From Paenibacillus bovis (GTDB lineage Bacteria > Bacillota > Bacilli > Paenibacillales > Paenibacillaceae), in assembly GCF_001421015.2 (NCBI RefSeq), contig NZ_CP013023.1:2597501-2661500 (forward strand): a stretch of 64,000 bases of DNA. The letters are read 5' to 3'. The position numbers and the translations under genes are program-made. Every line of letters starts with the position of its first letter. The stretch's first letter is position 1. This document shows, in pieces, positions 44,799 through 54,327 of the stretch. The notes below the pieces were generated by a model. It was not told the origin of the DNA and ran no database searches. It saw nothing but the letters and a program-made list of their open reading frames with translations.

Positions 44799-46092
44799 AG
44801 ATTATTTGTCACAGGAAGAGATTGACGCTTTGCTCAAGCAGTCATCCGGTGATGATGACAGCGCAGCATCAGGAACTTCGGGTAAGAGCGTAGATGATTT
44901 TCTGACTCCGCTGGAACAGGATGCCCTCGGAGAAATCGGAAATATTACATTTGGTAGTGCAGCGACTGCATTATCTACCCTGCTGGGACAAAAAGTCGAT
45001 ATTACGACTCCACAGGTAGGAATCATTACCCGTACCGAATTTGAAAATGAATTTCCCAAGCCGCATGTAGCGGTTCACGTAGAGTATGTGGATGGATTCC
45101 AGGGAATCAATTCCCTCGTTATCCAGACACGTGATGCTCAGGTGATCGCAGACTTGATGCTCGGAGGTGAAGGCCATCCCAAGGACGAAGAGTTGAATGA
45201 GATTCATGTCAGCGCCGTACAGGAAGCGATGAACCAGATGATGGGTTCATCTGCCACTTCGATGTCGACCATTTTCAACCGTTTCGTTAATATCTCACCA
45301 CCAGGAATTGATATTCTGGATGTAAGCAATGATCAGGGTGTAAGCATGCTGCCGGCTGAAGAGACACTTATCAAAATCTCTTTCCGCCTGCTGATCGGTG
45401 ATCTGATTGATTCCACCATCATGCAGCTGATCACTGTTGAATTTGCCAAATACATGGTAGATATTCTGATCAATGGCGGCGAAGAGGCAGTTGCAGAACA
45501 ACCTGCTGCCAGTACGCCGGCACCAGCAGCTCCTCCACAGGCAGCAGCACCGCAGGCAGCAATGCCTCCACAGCAAGCTCCTGAGCAGCCTGCAGCGCCT
45601 CCTATGATGCCGCCGCAGGGTATGCCTCCTTATGGACAACAACCGCCATATGGCATGCCTGATCAGCCTTATCCGCAGTATCCTCCATATCCGTATCCTC
45701 CGGGTTACGGTATGCCGCCGCAGCCATATCCGCAGGCGCCACAGCATTACGGCGCACCGGCAGGCAGAGAGGTTAATGTTCAACCGGTTCAATTTGCTAA
45801 CTTCGGCGCAGGAGCTGCTCCTAACCTGGATGAAAATAATTTGAACTTATTAATGGACATACCACTCAAAGTCACCGTAGAATTAGGAAGGACCCAACGG
45901 CAAATTAAAGATATACTCGAATTGTCCCAGGGAGCCATTATCGAACTGGACAAATTGGCAGGGGAACCGGTAGACATCCTGGTTAACAACAAACTGATCG
46001 CCAAAGGCGAAGTTGTCGTTATTGATGAAAACTTTGGTGTCCGTGTCACAGATATCGTAAGCCAGTGGGACCGAATTCAAAAAATACAATAA
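44788..46092 (+). CDS. fliY: Flagellar motor switch phosphatase FliY
   Basis: FliY is a C-ring component that also dephosphorylates CheY-P. The N-terminal CheY-P binding peptide is LSQEEIDALLKQS; two CheC-type active sites lie in LGEIGNITFGSAATALSTLL and VQEAMNQMMGSSATSMSTIF. A Pro/Gln/Tyr/Gly-rich linker (about 234-328) precedes the C-terminal SpoA domain (VTVELGRTQRQIKDILELSQ). TTG at 44788 with AAGGAG nine bases upstream is chosen. The 434 residues exceed B. subtilis FliY (378) because of the linker. Confidence 0.95.
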   Translation: MTSKDYLSQEEIDALLKQSSGDDDSAASGTSGKSVDDFLTPLEQDALGEIGNITFGSAATALSTLLGQKVDITTPQVGIITRTEFENEFPKPHVAVHVEYVDGFQGINSLVIQTRDAQVIADLMLGGEGHPKDEELNEIHVSAVQEAMNQMMGSSATSMSTIFNRFVNISPPGIDILDVSNDQGVSMLPAEETLIKISFRLLIGDLIDSTIMQLITVEFAKYMVDILINGGEEAVAEQPAASTPAPAAPPQAAAPQAAMPPQQAPEQPAAPPMMPPQGMPPYGQQPPYGMPDQPYPQYPPYPYPPGYGMPPQPYPQAPQHYGAPAGREVNVQPVQFANFGAGAAPNLDENNLNLLMDIPLKVTVELGRTQRQIKDILELSQGAIIELDKLAGEPVDILVNNKLIAKGEVVVIDENFGVRVTDIVSQWDRIQKIQ

Positions 46093-46119
46093 TGATCACT
46101 CAGGGAGGATTTTAAATCA

Positions 46120-46485
46120 ATGGCAAACCGAATTCTTATCGTGGATGATGCAGCTTTTATGAGAATGATGATCCGGGATATTTTAACTAAAAATGGATAT
46201 GAAGTTGTAGGAGAAGCTCAAGACGGAGCACAGGCAGTAGAGAAATTCAAAGAACTTCGTCCAGACCTCGTTACCATGGATATCACGATGCCCGAGATGG
46301 ATGGCATTGCTGCACTGAAAGAAATCAAAAAAATGGATGGCGGAGCTAAAGTAATCATGTGCTCAGCGATGGGTCAGCAGGCTATGGTTATCGACGCTAT
46401 TCAAGCAGGAGCCAAAGATTTCATCGTAAAACCTTTCCAGGCTGATCGTGTTATTGAAGCGATTAGCAAAACGCTCGGAGTATAG
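46120..46485 (+). CDS. cheY: Chemotaxis response regulator CheY
   Basis: This 121-residue single-domain receiver shows acidic pocket Asp9-Asp10, the phospho-acceptor Asp54 in LVTMDITMPEMDG, Ser/Thr in IMCSAMGQQ and Lys in DFIVKPF. CheY-P binds FliM and FliY and sets motor direction. AGGGAGG precedes the ATG. Confidence 0.97.
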   Translation: MANRILIVDDAAFMRMMIRDILTKNGYEVVGEAQDGAQAVEKFKELRPDLVTMDITMPEMDGIAALKEIKKMDGGAKVIMCSAMGQQAMVIDAIQAGAKDFIVKPFQADRVIEAISKTLGV

Positions 46486-46497
46486 GAGAATATTCCC

Positions 46498-47028
46498 ATG
46501 TCAGGTTCAGCAGCCACAATGGGAGGAACAGGCGATTATATCCTAAACCTAGTTTGGGTTATAATCGTCTTGGCTGTAATAATAGGCCTAATTATTTTAC
46601 TGCTCCGGTTCCTGGGCAGGAAAAATCAAACCTGGTTGTCCCGCCGTGCCATCCGCACTATAGGCGGGGTAGCTATGGGCCCAAACAAGTCGTTACAGGT
46701 GATTGAAATTGGCAACAGCGTCTATCTGATCGGTGTAGGAGAGGATATCAATCTTGTGGATAAAATCTCTGATCCTGAAGAGGCAGAACTGATTATAAGC
46801 TCTTTTCAATCCGAATCGGTGGACCAGAACAATATTCTGACTCCGCTAATCTCCAAACTCAGCAACCGTTTCCGTCCTAAGTCTTCCGTGCAGGAAGAAG
46901 AAATTGGTGATACGGATGCTTTCCAGGAAGTGTTTGAAAGCAAACTGCGCCAGATTCCGAATCGCCGGCAGAAGATGGAAAAGCTGCTGAAAGAGGAAGA
47001 TTCTACAGATCGGTCGAGGGATTCATGA
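46498..47028 (+). CDS. fliO: Flagellar export component FliO (FliZ-like)
   Basis: The 176-residue protein has one membrane helix (about 15-38) followed by LSRRAIRTIGGVAMGPNKSL and VIEIGNSVYLIGVGEDINLV, the FliO core, and a charged tail. It helps assemble FliP. It lies between cheY and fliP, overlapping fliP by four bases. There is no cleavable signal peptide, unlike B. subtilis FliZ. Confidence 0.92.
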   Translation: MSGSAATMGGTGDYILNLVWVIIVLAVIIGLIILLLRFLGRKNQTWLSRRAIRTIGGVAMGPNKSLQVIEIGNSVYLIGVGEDINLVDKISDPEEAELIISSFQSESVDQNNILTPLISKLSNRFRPKSSVQEEEIGDTDAFQEVFESKLRQIPNRRQKMEKLLKEEDSTDRSRDS

Positions 47029-47792
47029 AAAAAAAGCTGATATTCACCTTTATGATGCTTTTTCTAGTTAGCTTCTTATCGGTTCACCCTATATTTGCTG
47101 CAACAGCTGATCCGATACCGAATATTGATATTCAGATCGGAAATAATGATAGTGCAGCAGATGGCCCGGCGACCAGCTCGCTGTCTATTTTGCTTTTGAT
47201 TACACTCATCAGCATTGCGCCATCTTTTCTGGTATTAATGACCAGTTTTACACGTATTGTGATTGTGCTCAGCTTTGTCCGGACTTCACTAGGGACTAAC
47301 CAGATGCCTCCCAATCAGGTACTGGTAGGGCTGGCTTTATTTTTAACCATCTTTATTATGTCGCCGACTTTATCCCAGATGAACCAGACGGCTTTGCAGC
47401 CTTATCTGCAGGGCGATATTAATCAGACGCAGGCTTTGAAGGCAGCGGAAAAGCCAATCAAGGAATTCATGTTCAAGCATACGAGAGAAAAGGATTTACT
47501 ACTTTTTCTGGAATACACCGGTACAGCCAAACCCAAGAATGTACAGGATATTCCGCTGACGGTTATGGTCCCTTCTTATGCAATCAGTGAACTGAAAACT
47601 GCTTTTCAGATGGGCTTTATGGTCTTTATCCCCTTTCTTGTCATCGACATCGTAGTTGCGAGCGTTTTGATGGCCATGGGTATGATGATGCTACCACCTG
47701 TAATGATTTCACTTCCTTTCAAAATTTTACTATTCGTACTGGTCGATGGCTGGTATCTTATCGTCAAGTCGCTATTGATTAGTTTTAATTAG
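47025..47792 (+). CDS. fliP: Flagellar export gate protein FliP
   Basis: This 255-residue core export-gate protein has a cleavable signal peptide (MKKKLIFTFMMLFLVSFLSV, likely cut after IFAA) and four membrane helices. Family signatures are LVLMTSFTRIVIVLSFVRTS and TAFQMGFMVFIPFLVIDIVV. It overlaps fliO. Confidence 0.97.
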   Translation: MKKKLIFTFMMLFLVSFLSVHPIFAATADPIPNIDIQIGNNDSAADGPATSSLSILLLITLISIAPSFLVLMTSFTRIVIVLSFVRTSLGTNQMPPNQVLVGLALFLTIFIMSPTLSQMNQTALQPYLQGDINQTQALKAAEKPIKEFMFKHTREKDLLLFLEYTGTAKPKNVQDIPLTVMVPSYAISELKTAFQMGFMVFIPFLVIDIVVASVLMAMGMMMLPPVMISLPFKILLFVLVDGWYLIVKSLLISFN

Positions 47793-47828
47793 TGCAGCAC
47801 CCAAACACCTGATTAAGGGAGGTAAATC

Positions 47829-48098
47829 ATGAGTTCGGAGTTTATCATCGGTATGGCAGGACAAGCGGTATACACCGTCTTAAAAATCAGTGCACCGATG
47901 CTTATTCTGGGACTTGTAGTCGGTCTGGTTGTGAGTATTTTCCAGGCAACTACCCAGATCCAGGAGCAAACTCTTGCCTTTGTACCTAAAATCGTAGCTG
48001 TAATGCTCGCACTGCTGTTATTTGGTCCATGGATATTGACAGTAATGGTTGATTACACTGGCGATATCCTGGGCAATCTGTACAAATACATTGGTTAG
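47829..48098 (+). CDS. fliQ: Flagellar export gate protein FliQ
   Basis: The 89-residue protein has two membrane helices and contains LVVGLVVSIFQATTQIQEQT and LAFVPKIVAVMLALLLFGPW, invariant in the family. AAGGGAGG precedes the ATG. Confidence 0.97.
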   Translation: MSSEFIIGMAGQAVYTVLKISAPMLILGLVVGLVVSIFQATTQIQEQTLAFVPKIVAVMLALLLFGPWILTVMVDYTGDILGNLYKYIG

Positions 48099-48109
48099 GC
48101 TGATTGCTT

Positions 48110-48907
48110 ATGGAGACACTGCTACAAAGTTTTCCTGTTTTTTTGCTTGTTTTTTGTCGAATGACCGCTTTTTTTGTAATATCACCTATTTTTTCATCGA
48201 GAAGCGTACCTAACACCTTTAAAATAGGCATCGCTTTTTTTATCTCTCTTTTGATTTACCTGATCAAGGGAACATCAGTCACTATACCGGAAGAAATCGG
48301 GCTGTATGTGCTGCTGGTGCTTCGTGAAGTAATGATAGGCCTTTTACTTGGGTATGTCGCTTATCTGATGTTCACAGTTATTCAGATGGCAGGCTCGTTT
48401 ATCGATATTCAGACAGGTTTTGGTATCGCGAGTGTATTTGATCCTTTGACCGGAGCTTCGGCACCGATGATCGGTAACTTCAAATATATGTTCGCAATCC
48501 TGCTGTTCCTGAGTATGAATGGTCACCATTATCTAATCCAATCGGTATTATACAGTTATGATTGGATACCGCTTGATGCCGAGATCATGAGTAAAATGAT
48601 GAATGGTTCGATCAGCGAATTCTTGATACGGACATTCAGCAACTCCTTTATGATTGCTTTTCAGATGGCTGCACCGATCGTAGTCGCCATGTTCCTGACG
48701 GATGTGGGACTGGGATTTCTGGCACGGAGTGCTCCCCAGTTTAATATTTTCGTAATCGGGGTACCGGTCAAAATCATTATAGGACTGTTCATGCTGATGC
48801 TGCTGACACCGAGTTTTGCTTTTATATTTGAACATTTGTTTGGACAGCTGTTTCAGGCCATGCAGTCTTTGCTCAAAGTAATGGGTACGACACCACAATC
48901 CAAGTAG
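48110..48907 (+). CDS. fliR: Flagellar export gate protein FliR
   Basis: This is a 265-residue membrane protein of about six helices, with METLLQSFPVFLLVFCRMTA at the N terminus, GLLLGYVAYLMFTVIQMAGS in the middle and VGVPVKIIIGLFML-type sequence near the end (FVIGVPVKIIIGLFMLMLLT). A TTG at 48104 is two codons upstream; the ATG at 48110 is preferred. No strong ribosome site is visible, so translation may be coupled to fliQ, which ends 12 bases before. Confidence 0.95.
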   Translation: METLLQSFPVFLLVFCRMTAFFVISPIFSSRSVPNTFKIGIAFFISLLIYLIKGTSVTIPEEIGLYVLLVLREVMIGLLLGYVAYLMFTVIQMAGSFIDIQTGFGIASVFDPLTGASAPMIGNFKYMFAILLFLSMNGHHYLIQSVLYSYDWIPLDAEIMSKMMNGSISEFLIRTFSNSFMIAFQMAAPIVVAMFLTDVGLGFLARSAPQFNIFVIGVPVKIIIGLFMLMLLTPSFAFIFEHLFGQLFQAMQSLLKVMGTTPQSK

Positions 48908-48931
48908 ACTTCGAAGAAAGGAGGCAGTCCA

Positions 48932-50020
48932 TTGGCATTCAGGTTACGTATGAATCTGCAGTTGTTCTCCGGTGAGAAGACCGAGGAGGCAACACCCCAG
49001 AAGCGCAGGGAGACCCGTAAAAAAGGGCAGGTTGCCAAAAGTATGGATATACCAGGAGCAGCAATCATGCTGGGTGGGATATTCTGCTTGCTTATGTTTA
49101 ATGATTTTTATATGAAACGTATTACCTGGCTATTCACGGATGCCTTCATTCATCGCATGTCTACAGACGTAACGATTGCCAACATTATGCAAATGCTGGG
49201 ACAATATGCGATACAGATTTTACTGCTGCTTGCTCCCGTTTTCGGTATTGTGGTTGTACTGGCTCTGGCAGCCAGCTATGCGCAGGTAGGCTTCCTGCTT
49301 ACAGGAGAGCCGATTATGCCCAAATTCAGCAAGCTGGACCCTATCAAAGGATTTAAAAATATTGTATCCATACGATCAGCGGTAGAGTTTGTTAAATCGG
49401 TACTGAAAATGAGTGTTATTGGATATCTGGTGTATACAACCCTAAATGGAGCACTGCACGAAATTTCCAAAACAGCGTATATGTCAGTGGAAGCTATTCT
49501 TCATTTTGCTGGCGGACTGACAGTTAATCTTGGAATCAAAGTAGGCGTTGCTTTATTCATACTCGCTATTTTTGACTATATGTATCAGCGTTATGAGCAT
49601 AACAAAGGAATCCGGATGTCCAAGCAGGATATCAAGGACGAATACAAAAAATCGGAAGGGGATCCGTTGATAAAAGGTAAAATTCGTGAGCGGCAGCGCC
49701 GAATGGCGATGCAGCGCATGATGCAGGAAGTTCCTAATGCCGATGTTATTATTACCAATCCGACTCACTTTGCAGTTGCTTTGAAATATGACAATTCGCA
49801 AATGGCTGCACCGCAGGTAATCGCAAAAGGGCAGGATCACATGGCATTACGAATCAGAGAAGTAGCCAAACAGAACCGTGTAGTCATTATGGAAAATAAA
49901 CCCTTGGCACGGGCACTGTTTGCCAGAACCGAAATTGGGGAGTCCATACCCGCAGATTTGTTCCAGGCTGTAGCGGAAGTACTCGCTTATGTATACAAAG
50001 TCAGAGGTAAAACAAAGTAA
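48932..50020 (+). CDS. flhB: Flagellar export switch protein FlhB
   Basis: FlhB controls the change from rod/hook to filament export. The 362-residue protein has the N-terminal motif SGEKTEEATPQKRRETRKKG, four membrane helices, and a cytoplasmic domain with the autocleavage motif Asn-Pro-Thr-His in VIITNPTHFAVALKYDNSQM. It starts at TTG, supported by AAAGGAGG seven bases upstream. Compare the free tail-like protein YlqH at 14542. Confidence 0.97.
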   Translation: MAFRLRMNLQLFSGEKTEEATPQKRRETRKKGQVAKSMDIPGAAIMLGGIFCLLMFNDFYMKRITWLFTDAFIHRMSTDVTIANIMQMLGQYAIQILLLLAPVFGIVVVLALAASYAQVGFLLTGEPIMPKFSKLDPIKGFKNIVSIRSAVEFVKSVLKMSVIGYLVYTTLNGALHEISKTAYMSVEAILHFAGGLTVNLGIKVGVALFILAIFDYMYQRYEHNKGIRMSKQDIKDEYKKSEGDPLIKGKIRERQRRMAMQRMMQEVPNADVIITNPTHFAVALKYDNSQMAAPQVIAKGQDHMALRIREVAKQNRVVIMENKPLARALFARTEIGESIPADLFQAVAEVLAYVYKVRGKTK

Positions 50021-50042
50021 GGGATCGGAGGGCTGAATAACA

Positions 50043-52076
50043 TTGAAGAAAAAAGACCTGGTTGTCCTTGTAGGCGTTATTGGAATTATTATGATGATGA
50101 TTCTTCCGATCCCGGCATGGCTGCTCGACGTATTGCTCATCATCAATATCTCACTGGCAATGATTATTTTGCTGATTGCGATGAATACCAAGGAAGCGCT
50201 GGAATTTTCCATATTCCCGGCAATGCTGTTGATTACAACCTTATTCCGCCTGGCGCTTAACATATCGACAACCAAACTGATTCTTGGAGAAGGTGAAGCG
50301 GGATCGGTTGTTGCTACGTTCGGTAGCTGGGTAGCCGGTGGACAGATCGCAGTAGGCTTTATCGTTTTCCTGATTCTGGTTATTGTTCAGTTTATCGTTA
50401 TTACCAAAGGTTCGGAACGGGTTGCAGAGGTAGGCGCTCGCTTTACACTCGACGCTATGCCCGGGAAGCAAATGAGTATCGATGCGGATTTGAATGCAGG
50501 TCTGATCAACGAACAACAAGCCAGAGAACGACGCAGCAAAATCGAACGTGAAGCCGATTTTTATGGTGCAATGGATGGTGCGAGTAAGTTCGTTAAAGGG
50601 GATGCTATTGCAGGTATTATTATCCTCCTGATCAACTTGATTGGTGGATTTATTATTGGGATAGCGATTCATGGAATGGCATTCGCTGATGCTCTTTCGA
50701 CGTATTCCATTTTGACAATCGGTGATGGTCTGGTGAGTCAGATTCCGGCGCTGCTTATTTCTACAGCGGCAGGTCTGATTGTTACCCGTGCATCTTCCGA
50801 AGGCAATTTGGCTGATGATATTACCAAGCAGCTGTTTTCATATCCAACCCTGCTGTACATTGTAGCAGGTGTAATTACGATGCTGGGTCTGTTTACACCG
50901 ATTCACTTTATCACGACTTTCCCGCTGGCGATTCTGCTGTTTATTGCGGCTCGCCGGATGCAGGCAAATCTGACCAAAAAAATGGTGGAAGCAGAACAAC
51001 ATGAAGAAGAACAACAGATCGAAGAAGTTCGCAGTCCGGAAAGTGTAATCAATTTGCTACAGATCGATCCAATCGAATTCGAATTTGGTTATGGATTGAT
51101 CCCACTCGCAGATACACAGCAGGGCGGAGATTTGCTTGATCGTATTATTATGATTCGTCGTCAATGCGCACTGGAACTGGGTCTTGTGGTCCCTGTTATT
51201 CGTATTCGCGACAATATTCAGTTGAAACCAAATGAATATGTAATCAAAATTAAAGGAAATATTGTAGGCGGTGGTGAATTATTACTGAATCACTACCTGG
51301 CCATGAGTCCTGGTTTTGATGATGATTCTATTACAGGCATAGAGACTTTGGAACCAGCATTTGGTCTGCCTGCGCTGTGGATTGACGAATTAACCAAAGA
51401 TCGTGCTGAATTGTCCGGCTATACGGTAGTCGATCCACCTTCGGTGGTAGCTACGCATCTGACCGAGCTGATCAAAAAGCATTCCCACGAACTGCTGGGA
51501 CGTCAGGAGACGCGCTCTCTGGTCGACAATCTGCGTGAAAACTACCCTGTACTGGTAGATGAACTGATTCCTTCTGTATTGACCGTAGGTGATATCCAGA
51601 AAGTATTGGTTAAATTATTAAAAGAGAAAATATCCATTCGCGACATGGTAACCATTTTCGAAACACTGGCAGATTATGGAGCTTACACCAAAGATCCGGA
51701 TGTGCTGACCGAATATGTGCGTCAATCCCTGTCACGCCAGATTACACAGCAGTTTACCAGCCAGGGCGAGACGCTGCGCGTTATTACGGTCGGTCCTAAC
51801 CTGGAAAAGAAAATTGCAGAAAGTGTACAGCAGTCCGAGCAGGGTACCTATCTTGCGCTGGATCCTGTTTCGACACAGTCGATGTATCAGAAGATCAACG
51901 AGCAGGTGAATCGTCTGCTCCAAATGGGACAACAGCCTGTTGTATTGACTTCACCGGCAATTCGTATGTATCTGCGTCAGTTGATTGAACGTACCATGCA
52001 GGATATACCCGTTTTATCCTATAGCGAACTGGAACCGAATGTTGAAATTCAAAGTGTCGGGGTGGTGAACTTATGA
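50043..52076 (+). CDS. flhA: Flagellar export gate protein FlhA
   Basis: The 677-residue protein, exactly the usual Bacillus length, has eight N-terminal membrane helices and a large cytoplasmic docking domain. The FHIPEP signature region reads FPAMLLITTLFRLALNISTT, and KGSERVAEVGARFTLDAMPG with KQMSIDADLNAG follows. It starts at TTG with ATCGGAGGG upstream and overlaps flhF (ATGA). Confidence 0.97.
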   Translation: MKKKDLVVLVGVIGIIMMMILPIPAWLLDVLLIINISLAMIILLIAMNTKEALEFSIFPAMLLITTLFRLALNISTTKLILGEGEAGSVVATFGSWVAGGQIAVGFIVFLILVIVQFIVITKGSERVAEVGARFTLDAMPGKQMSIDADLNAGLINEQQARERRSKIEREADFYGAMDGASKFVKGDAIAGIIILLINLIGGFIIGIAIHGMAFADALSTYSILTIGDGLVSQIPALLISTAAGLIVTRASSEGNLADDITKQLFSYPTLLYIVAGVITMLGLFTPIHFITTFPLAILLFIAARRMQANLTKKMVEAEQHEEEQQIEEVRSPESVINLLQIDPIEFEFGYGLIPLADTQQGGDLLDRIIMIRRQCALELGLVVPVIRIRDNIQLKPNEYVIKIKGNIVGGGELLLNHYLAMSPGFDDDSITGIETLEPAFGLPALWIDELTKDRAELSGYTVVDPPSVVATHLTELIKKHSHELLGRQETRSLVDNLRENYPVLVDELIPSVLTVGDIQKVLVKLLKEKISIRDMVTIFETLADYGAYTKDPDVLTEYVRQSLSRQITQQFTSQGETLRVITVGPNLEKKIAESVQQSEQGTYLALDPVSTQSMYQKINEQVNRLLQMGQQPVVLTSPAIRMYLRQLIERTMQDIPVLSYSELEPNVEIQSVGVVNL

Positions 52077-53413
52077 GAGTAAAACGCTATATCGTGGATA
52101 CGATGCCGGATGCCATGTTAAAGATCCGCACGGATCTGGGCAGTGATGCCGTCATATTGAGCACCAAGGAATTGAAAACCGGCGGATTTCTGGGCATGTT
52201 CCAAAAGAAAAAAATCGAAGTTATCGCTGCAGTGGAAAAAGAACAGGTCCAGGAAGCACCCAAAGCGAAGCCTGAGCCTGTAGCTGCAGCAGCGGCAACT
52301 CCTGTTCCCAAAAAAGCCGTTCCGGATGCTTATCGCAAATCCAGTCAGGCTTTTGCAGAATCCATGCGACAGGCACTTGCAGCAGATCAGCCTGAGCCTG
52401 TATCAGCGGCACCGGCAGCGGTATCTCCATTGCCGGAAGAGCAGCCTTTTGTACCCGAGGTAGCCAGTACGAGATTACAGCATATTCAGGCTGCAGCAGC
52501 TACCGTGGCCAGTCCAGCAGCAGATCTGACCGAGCAGATGTCCGAACAGCGTCTGTTTGAGGAGCTGCGCCAGATGAAGCAGATGATGGCTGATCTTACA
52601 CGGGACAAGGAACGAGCCGAACTCCCGGAACCGCTGCATCAACTGATGAATCAGCTTAAATCGCAGGGAATTGAACAGACACTGCTCGATTTGTGGATGG
52701 ATCGTATTGTAGAGCAATCTGCAGATCTGGAGTCTATGACTGCAATGGAGGCCAAATCGGCAGCCAAAGCACAGATTGAGCAGTTTACCGAATCACGAAT
52801 TGGTGGAGGTATCGCTGCGGAGACCCGTATCGTATATATTGCCGGCCCAACAGGAGTAGGCAAAACCACCACCATCGCCAAACTTGCTGCCGAGCAGCTG
52901 TTTAAATACAAACGCAAAGTAGGATTTATTACGTCGGATACGTATCGCATATCGGCAGTAGAACAGCTGAGAACCTACGCTTCGATCCTTGGTGTGCCGC
53001 TGGAAGTGGCGCAGTCACCGGGAGATTTGCAGCGAGCTCTGCAGCGTCTAGCCGAGTGTGATCTGATCCTGATGGATACAGCAGGGCGCAATTACAGAAA
53101 TGAGCTGCTTGTCTCTGAATTGCAGAGCTTGCTGGCTCCGCTGGAACAAAGTGAAACGTATCTGGTACTGGCATTAACTTCCAAAACCGAAGATATGCGC
53201 ACAATCACTGACCATTTCAGCAAATATCCACTGGATAAAGTTATTTTTACCAAAGCTGATGAGACAGGAAGCTATGGTGCGCTGTTTAACTTGCTGCAGG
53301 ATCATCCGCTGCGTCTGTCCTACATGACCAATGGACAGAATGTGCCGGATGATCTGCTTATGCCAAGTCCTGATTTTCTAGCAAATCTGTTATTGGGAGA
53401 AATCCTGCCATGA
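52073..53413 (+). CDS. flhF: SRP-type GTPase FlhF (flagellar placement)
   Basis: FlhF sets the site and number of flagella. The 446-residue protein begins MRVKRYIVDTMPDAMLKIRT (B domain), has an Ala/Pro-rich linker (about 60-150), and a C-terminal NG domain with G1 [17 protein letters not shown] (about residue 258), DTYRISAVEQLRTYA and DTAGRNYRNELL. It is the third SRP GTPase in the window with ftsY and ffh. It overlaps flhA and flhG. Confidence 0.96.
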   Translation: MRVKRYIVDTMPDAMLKIRTDLGSDAVILSTKELKTGGFLGMFQKKKIEVIAAVEKEQVQEAPKAKPEPVAAAAATPVPKKAVPDAYRKSSQAFAESMRQALAADQPEPVSAAPAAVSPLPEEQPFVPEVASTRLQHIQAAAATVASPAADLTEQMSEQRLFEELRQMKQMMADLTRDKERAELPEPLHQLMNQLKSQGIEQTLLDLWMDRIVEQSADLESMTAMEAKSAAKAQIEQFTESRIGGGIAAETRIVYIAGPTGVGKTTTIAKLAAEQLFKYKRKVGFITSDTYRISAVEQLRTYASILGVPLEVAQSPGDLQRALQRLAECDLILMDTAGRNYRNELLVSELQSLLAPLEQSETYLVLALTSKTEDMRTITDHFSKYPLDKVIFTKADETGSYGALFNLLQDHPLRLSYMTNGQNVPDDLLMPSPDFLANLLLGEILP

Positions 53414-54300
53414 TGGACCAGGCCCAATCGTTAAGAAACCTGATGTCTGCCAAAGCCAAAGCTCTTGAAGCTCCTGAACGCGGTGCGGGAAACGCCAAAT
53501 TTGTTGCCGTAACAAGTGGGAAAGGTGGTGTAGGCAAGTCAAATTTCACATTGAATTTTGCACTTGCTCTGCAGCGTCTTGGACGCAAGGTTCTTGTATT
53601 CGATGCGGATATAGGAATGGCAAATATCGATGTTTTGATGGGTGTACGTTCAAAATACAATCTCTCGCATTTGTTGAGCGGGGAAAAACAGATTGATGAA
53701 ATTATTGAAAAAGGCGCAGGTTCATTGCCATATATTGCCGGTGGATCGGGCTTAAATTCATTATTTTCTCTCTCTGAGAAAGATTTAGTTTACTTTACTA
53801 CTCAAATTCAAAAAATTGCTGCCGATATGGATTATATCCTGTTTGATACAGGAGCGGGACTTTCGAAGGAAACTTTGCAGTTTATCATGTCGGCTGATGA
53901 ATGTATTGTGGTCACAACTCCGGAGCCAACAGCGATCACCGATGCTTATGCTTTGATCAAAGTGGTCTACGGAATGGAAGAGAGCACAAACTTCAAACTG
54001 GTAGTCAATCGGGCAGAGAGTCAAAAGGAAGCGGTGCAAACCTCCGATAAAATCAGGCTGGTCACCAGCCGCTTTCTGAATCTCGAAATTCCGATGCTGG
54101 GATTTGTAAGCGATGATTCCCATGTCAGTCAGTCGGTAAAAAAGCAGGTCCCTTTTTCAATCCATGCTCCTGGATGTCACGCTTCAAGGGACATTCAAAA
54201 CCTGGCGATGCAATATGTGGTTTCACCGGATGCACATCAGGAAGGAAGCTTAACAGGAATCAAAGGATTTATACAGAAATGGATGCGGCGTACTAAATGA
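53410..54300 (+). CDS. flhG: MinD-like ATPase FlhG (YlxH)
   Basis: FlhG limits flagellar number and stimulates the FlhF GTPase. The N terminus carries the activator motif DQAQSLRNLM. The deviant Walker A is VTSGKGGVGKSNFTLNFALA, Walker B region LVFDADIGMANIDVLMG, and the C-terminal membrane-targeting helix ends IQKWMRRTK. 296 residues. Two ATGs in tandem; either may be used. It overlaps flhF. Confidence 0.96.
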   Translation: MMDQAQSLRNLMSAKAKALEAPERGAGNAKFVAVTSGKGGVGKSNFTLNFALALQRLGRKVLVFDADIGMANIDVLMGVRSKYNLSHLLSGEKQIDEIIEKGAGSLPYIAGGSGLNSLFSLSEKDLVYFTTQIQKIAADMDYILFDTGAGLSKETLQFIMSADECIVVTTPEPTAITDAYALIKVVYGMEESTNFKLVVNRAESQKEAVQTSDKIRLVTSRFLNLEIPMLGFVSDDSHVSQSVKKQVPFSIHAPGCHASRDIQNLAMQYVVSPDAHQEGSLTGIKGFIQKWMRRTK

Positions 54301-54327
54301 TTCTGTAGGGACAGAGGTGCTATCACT

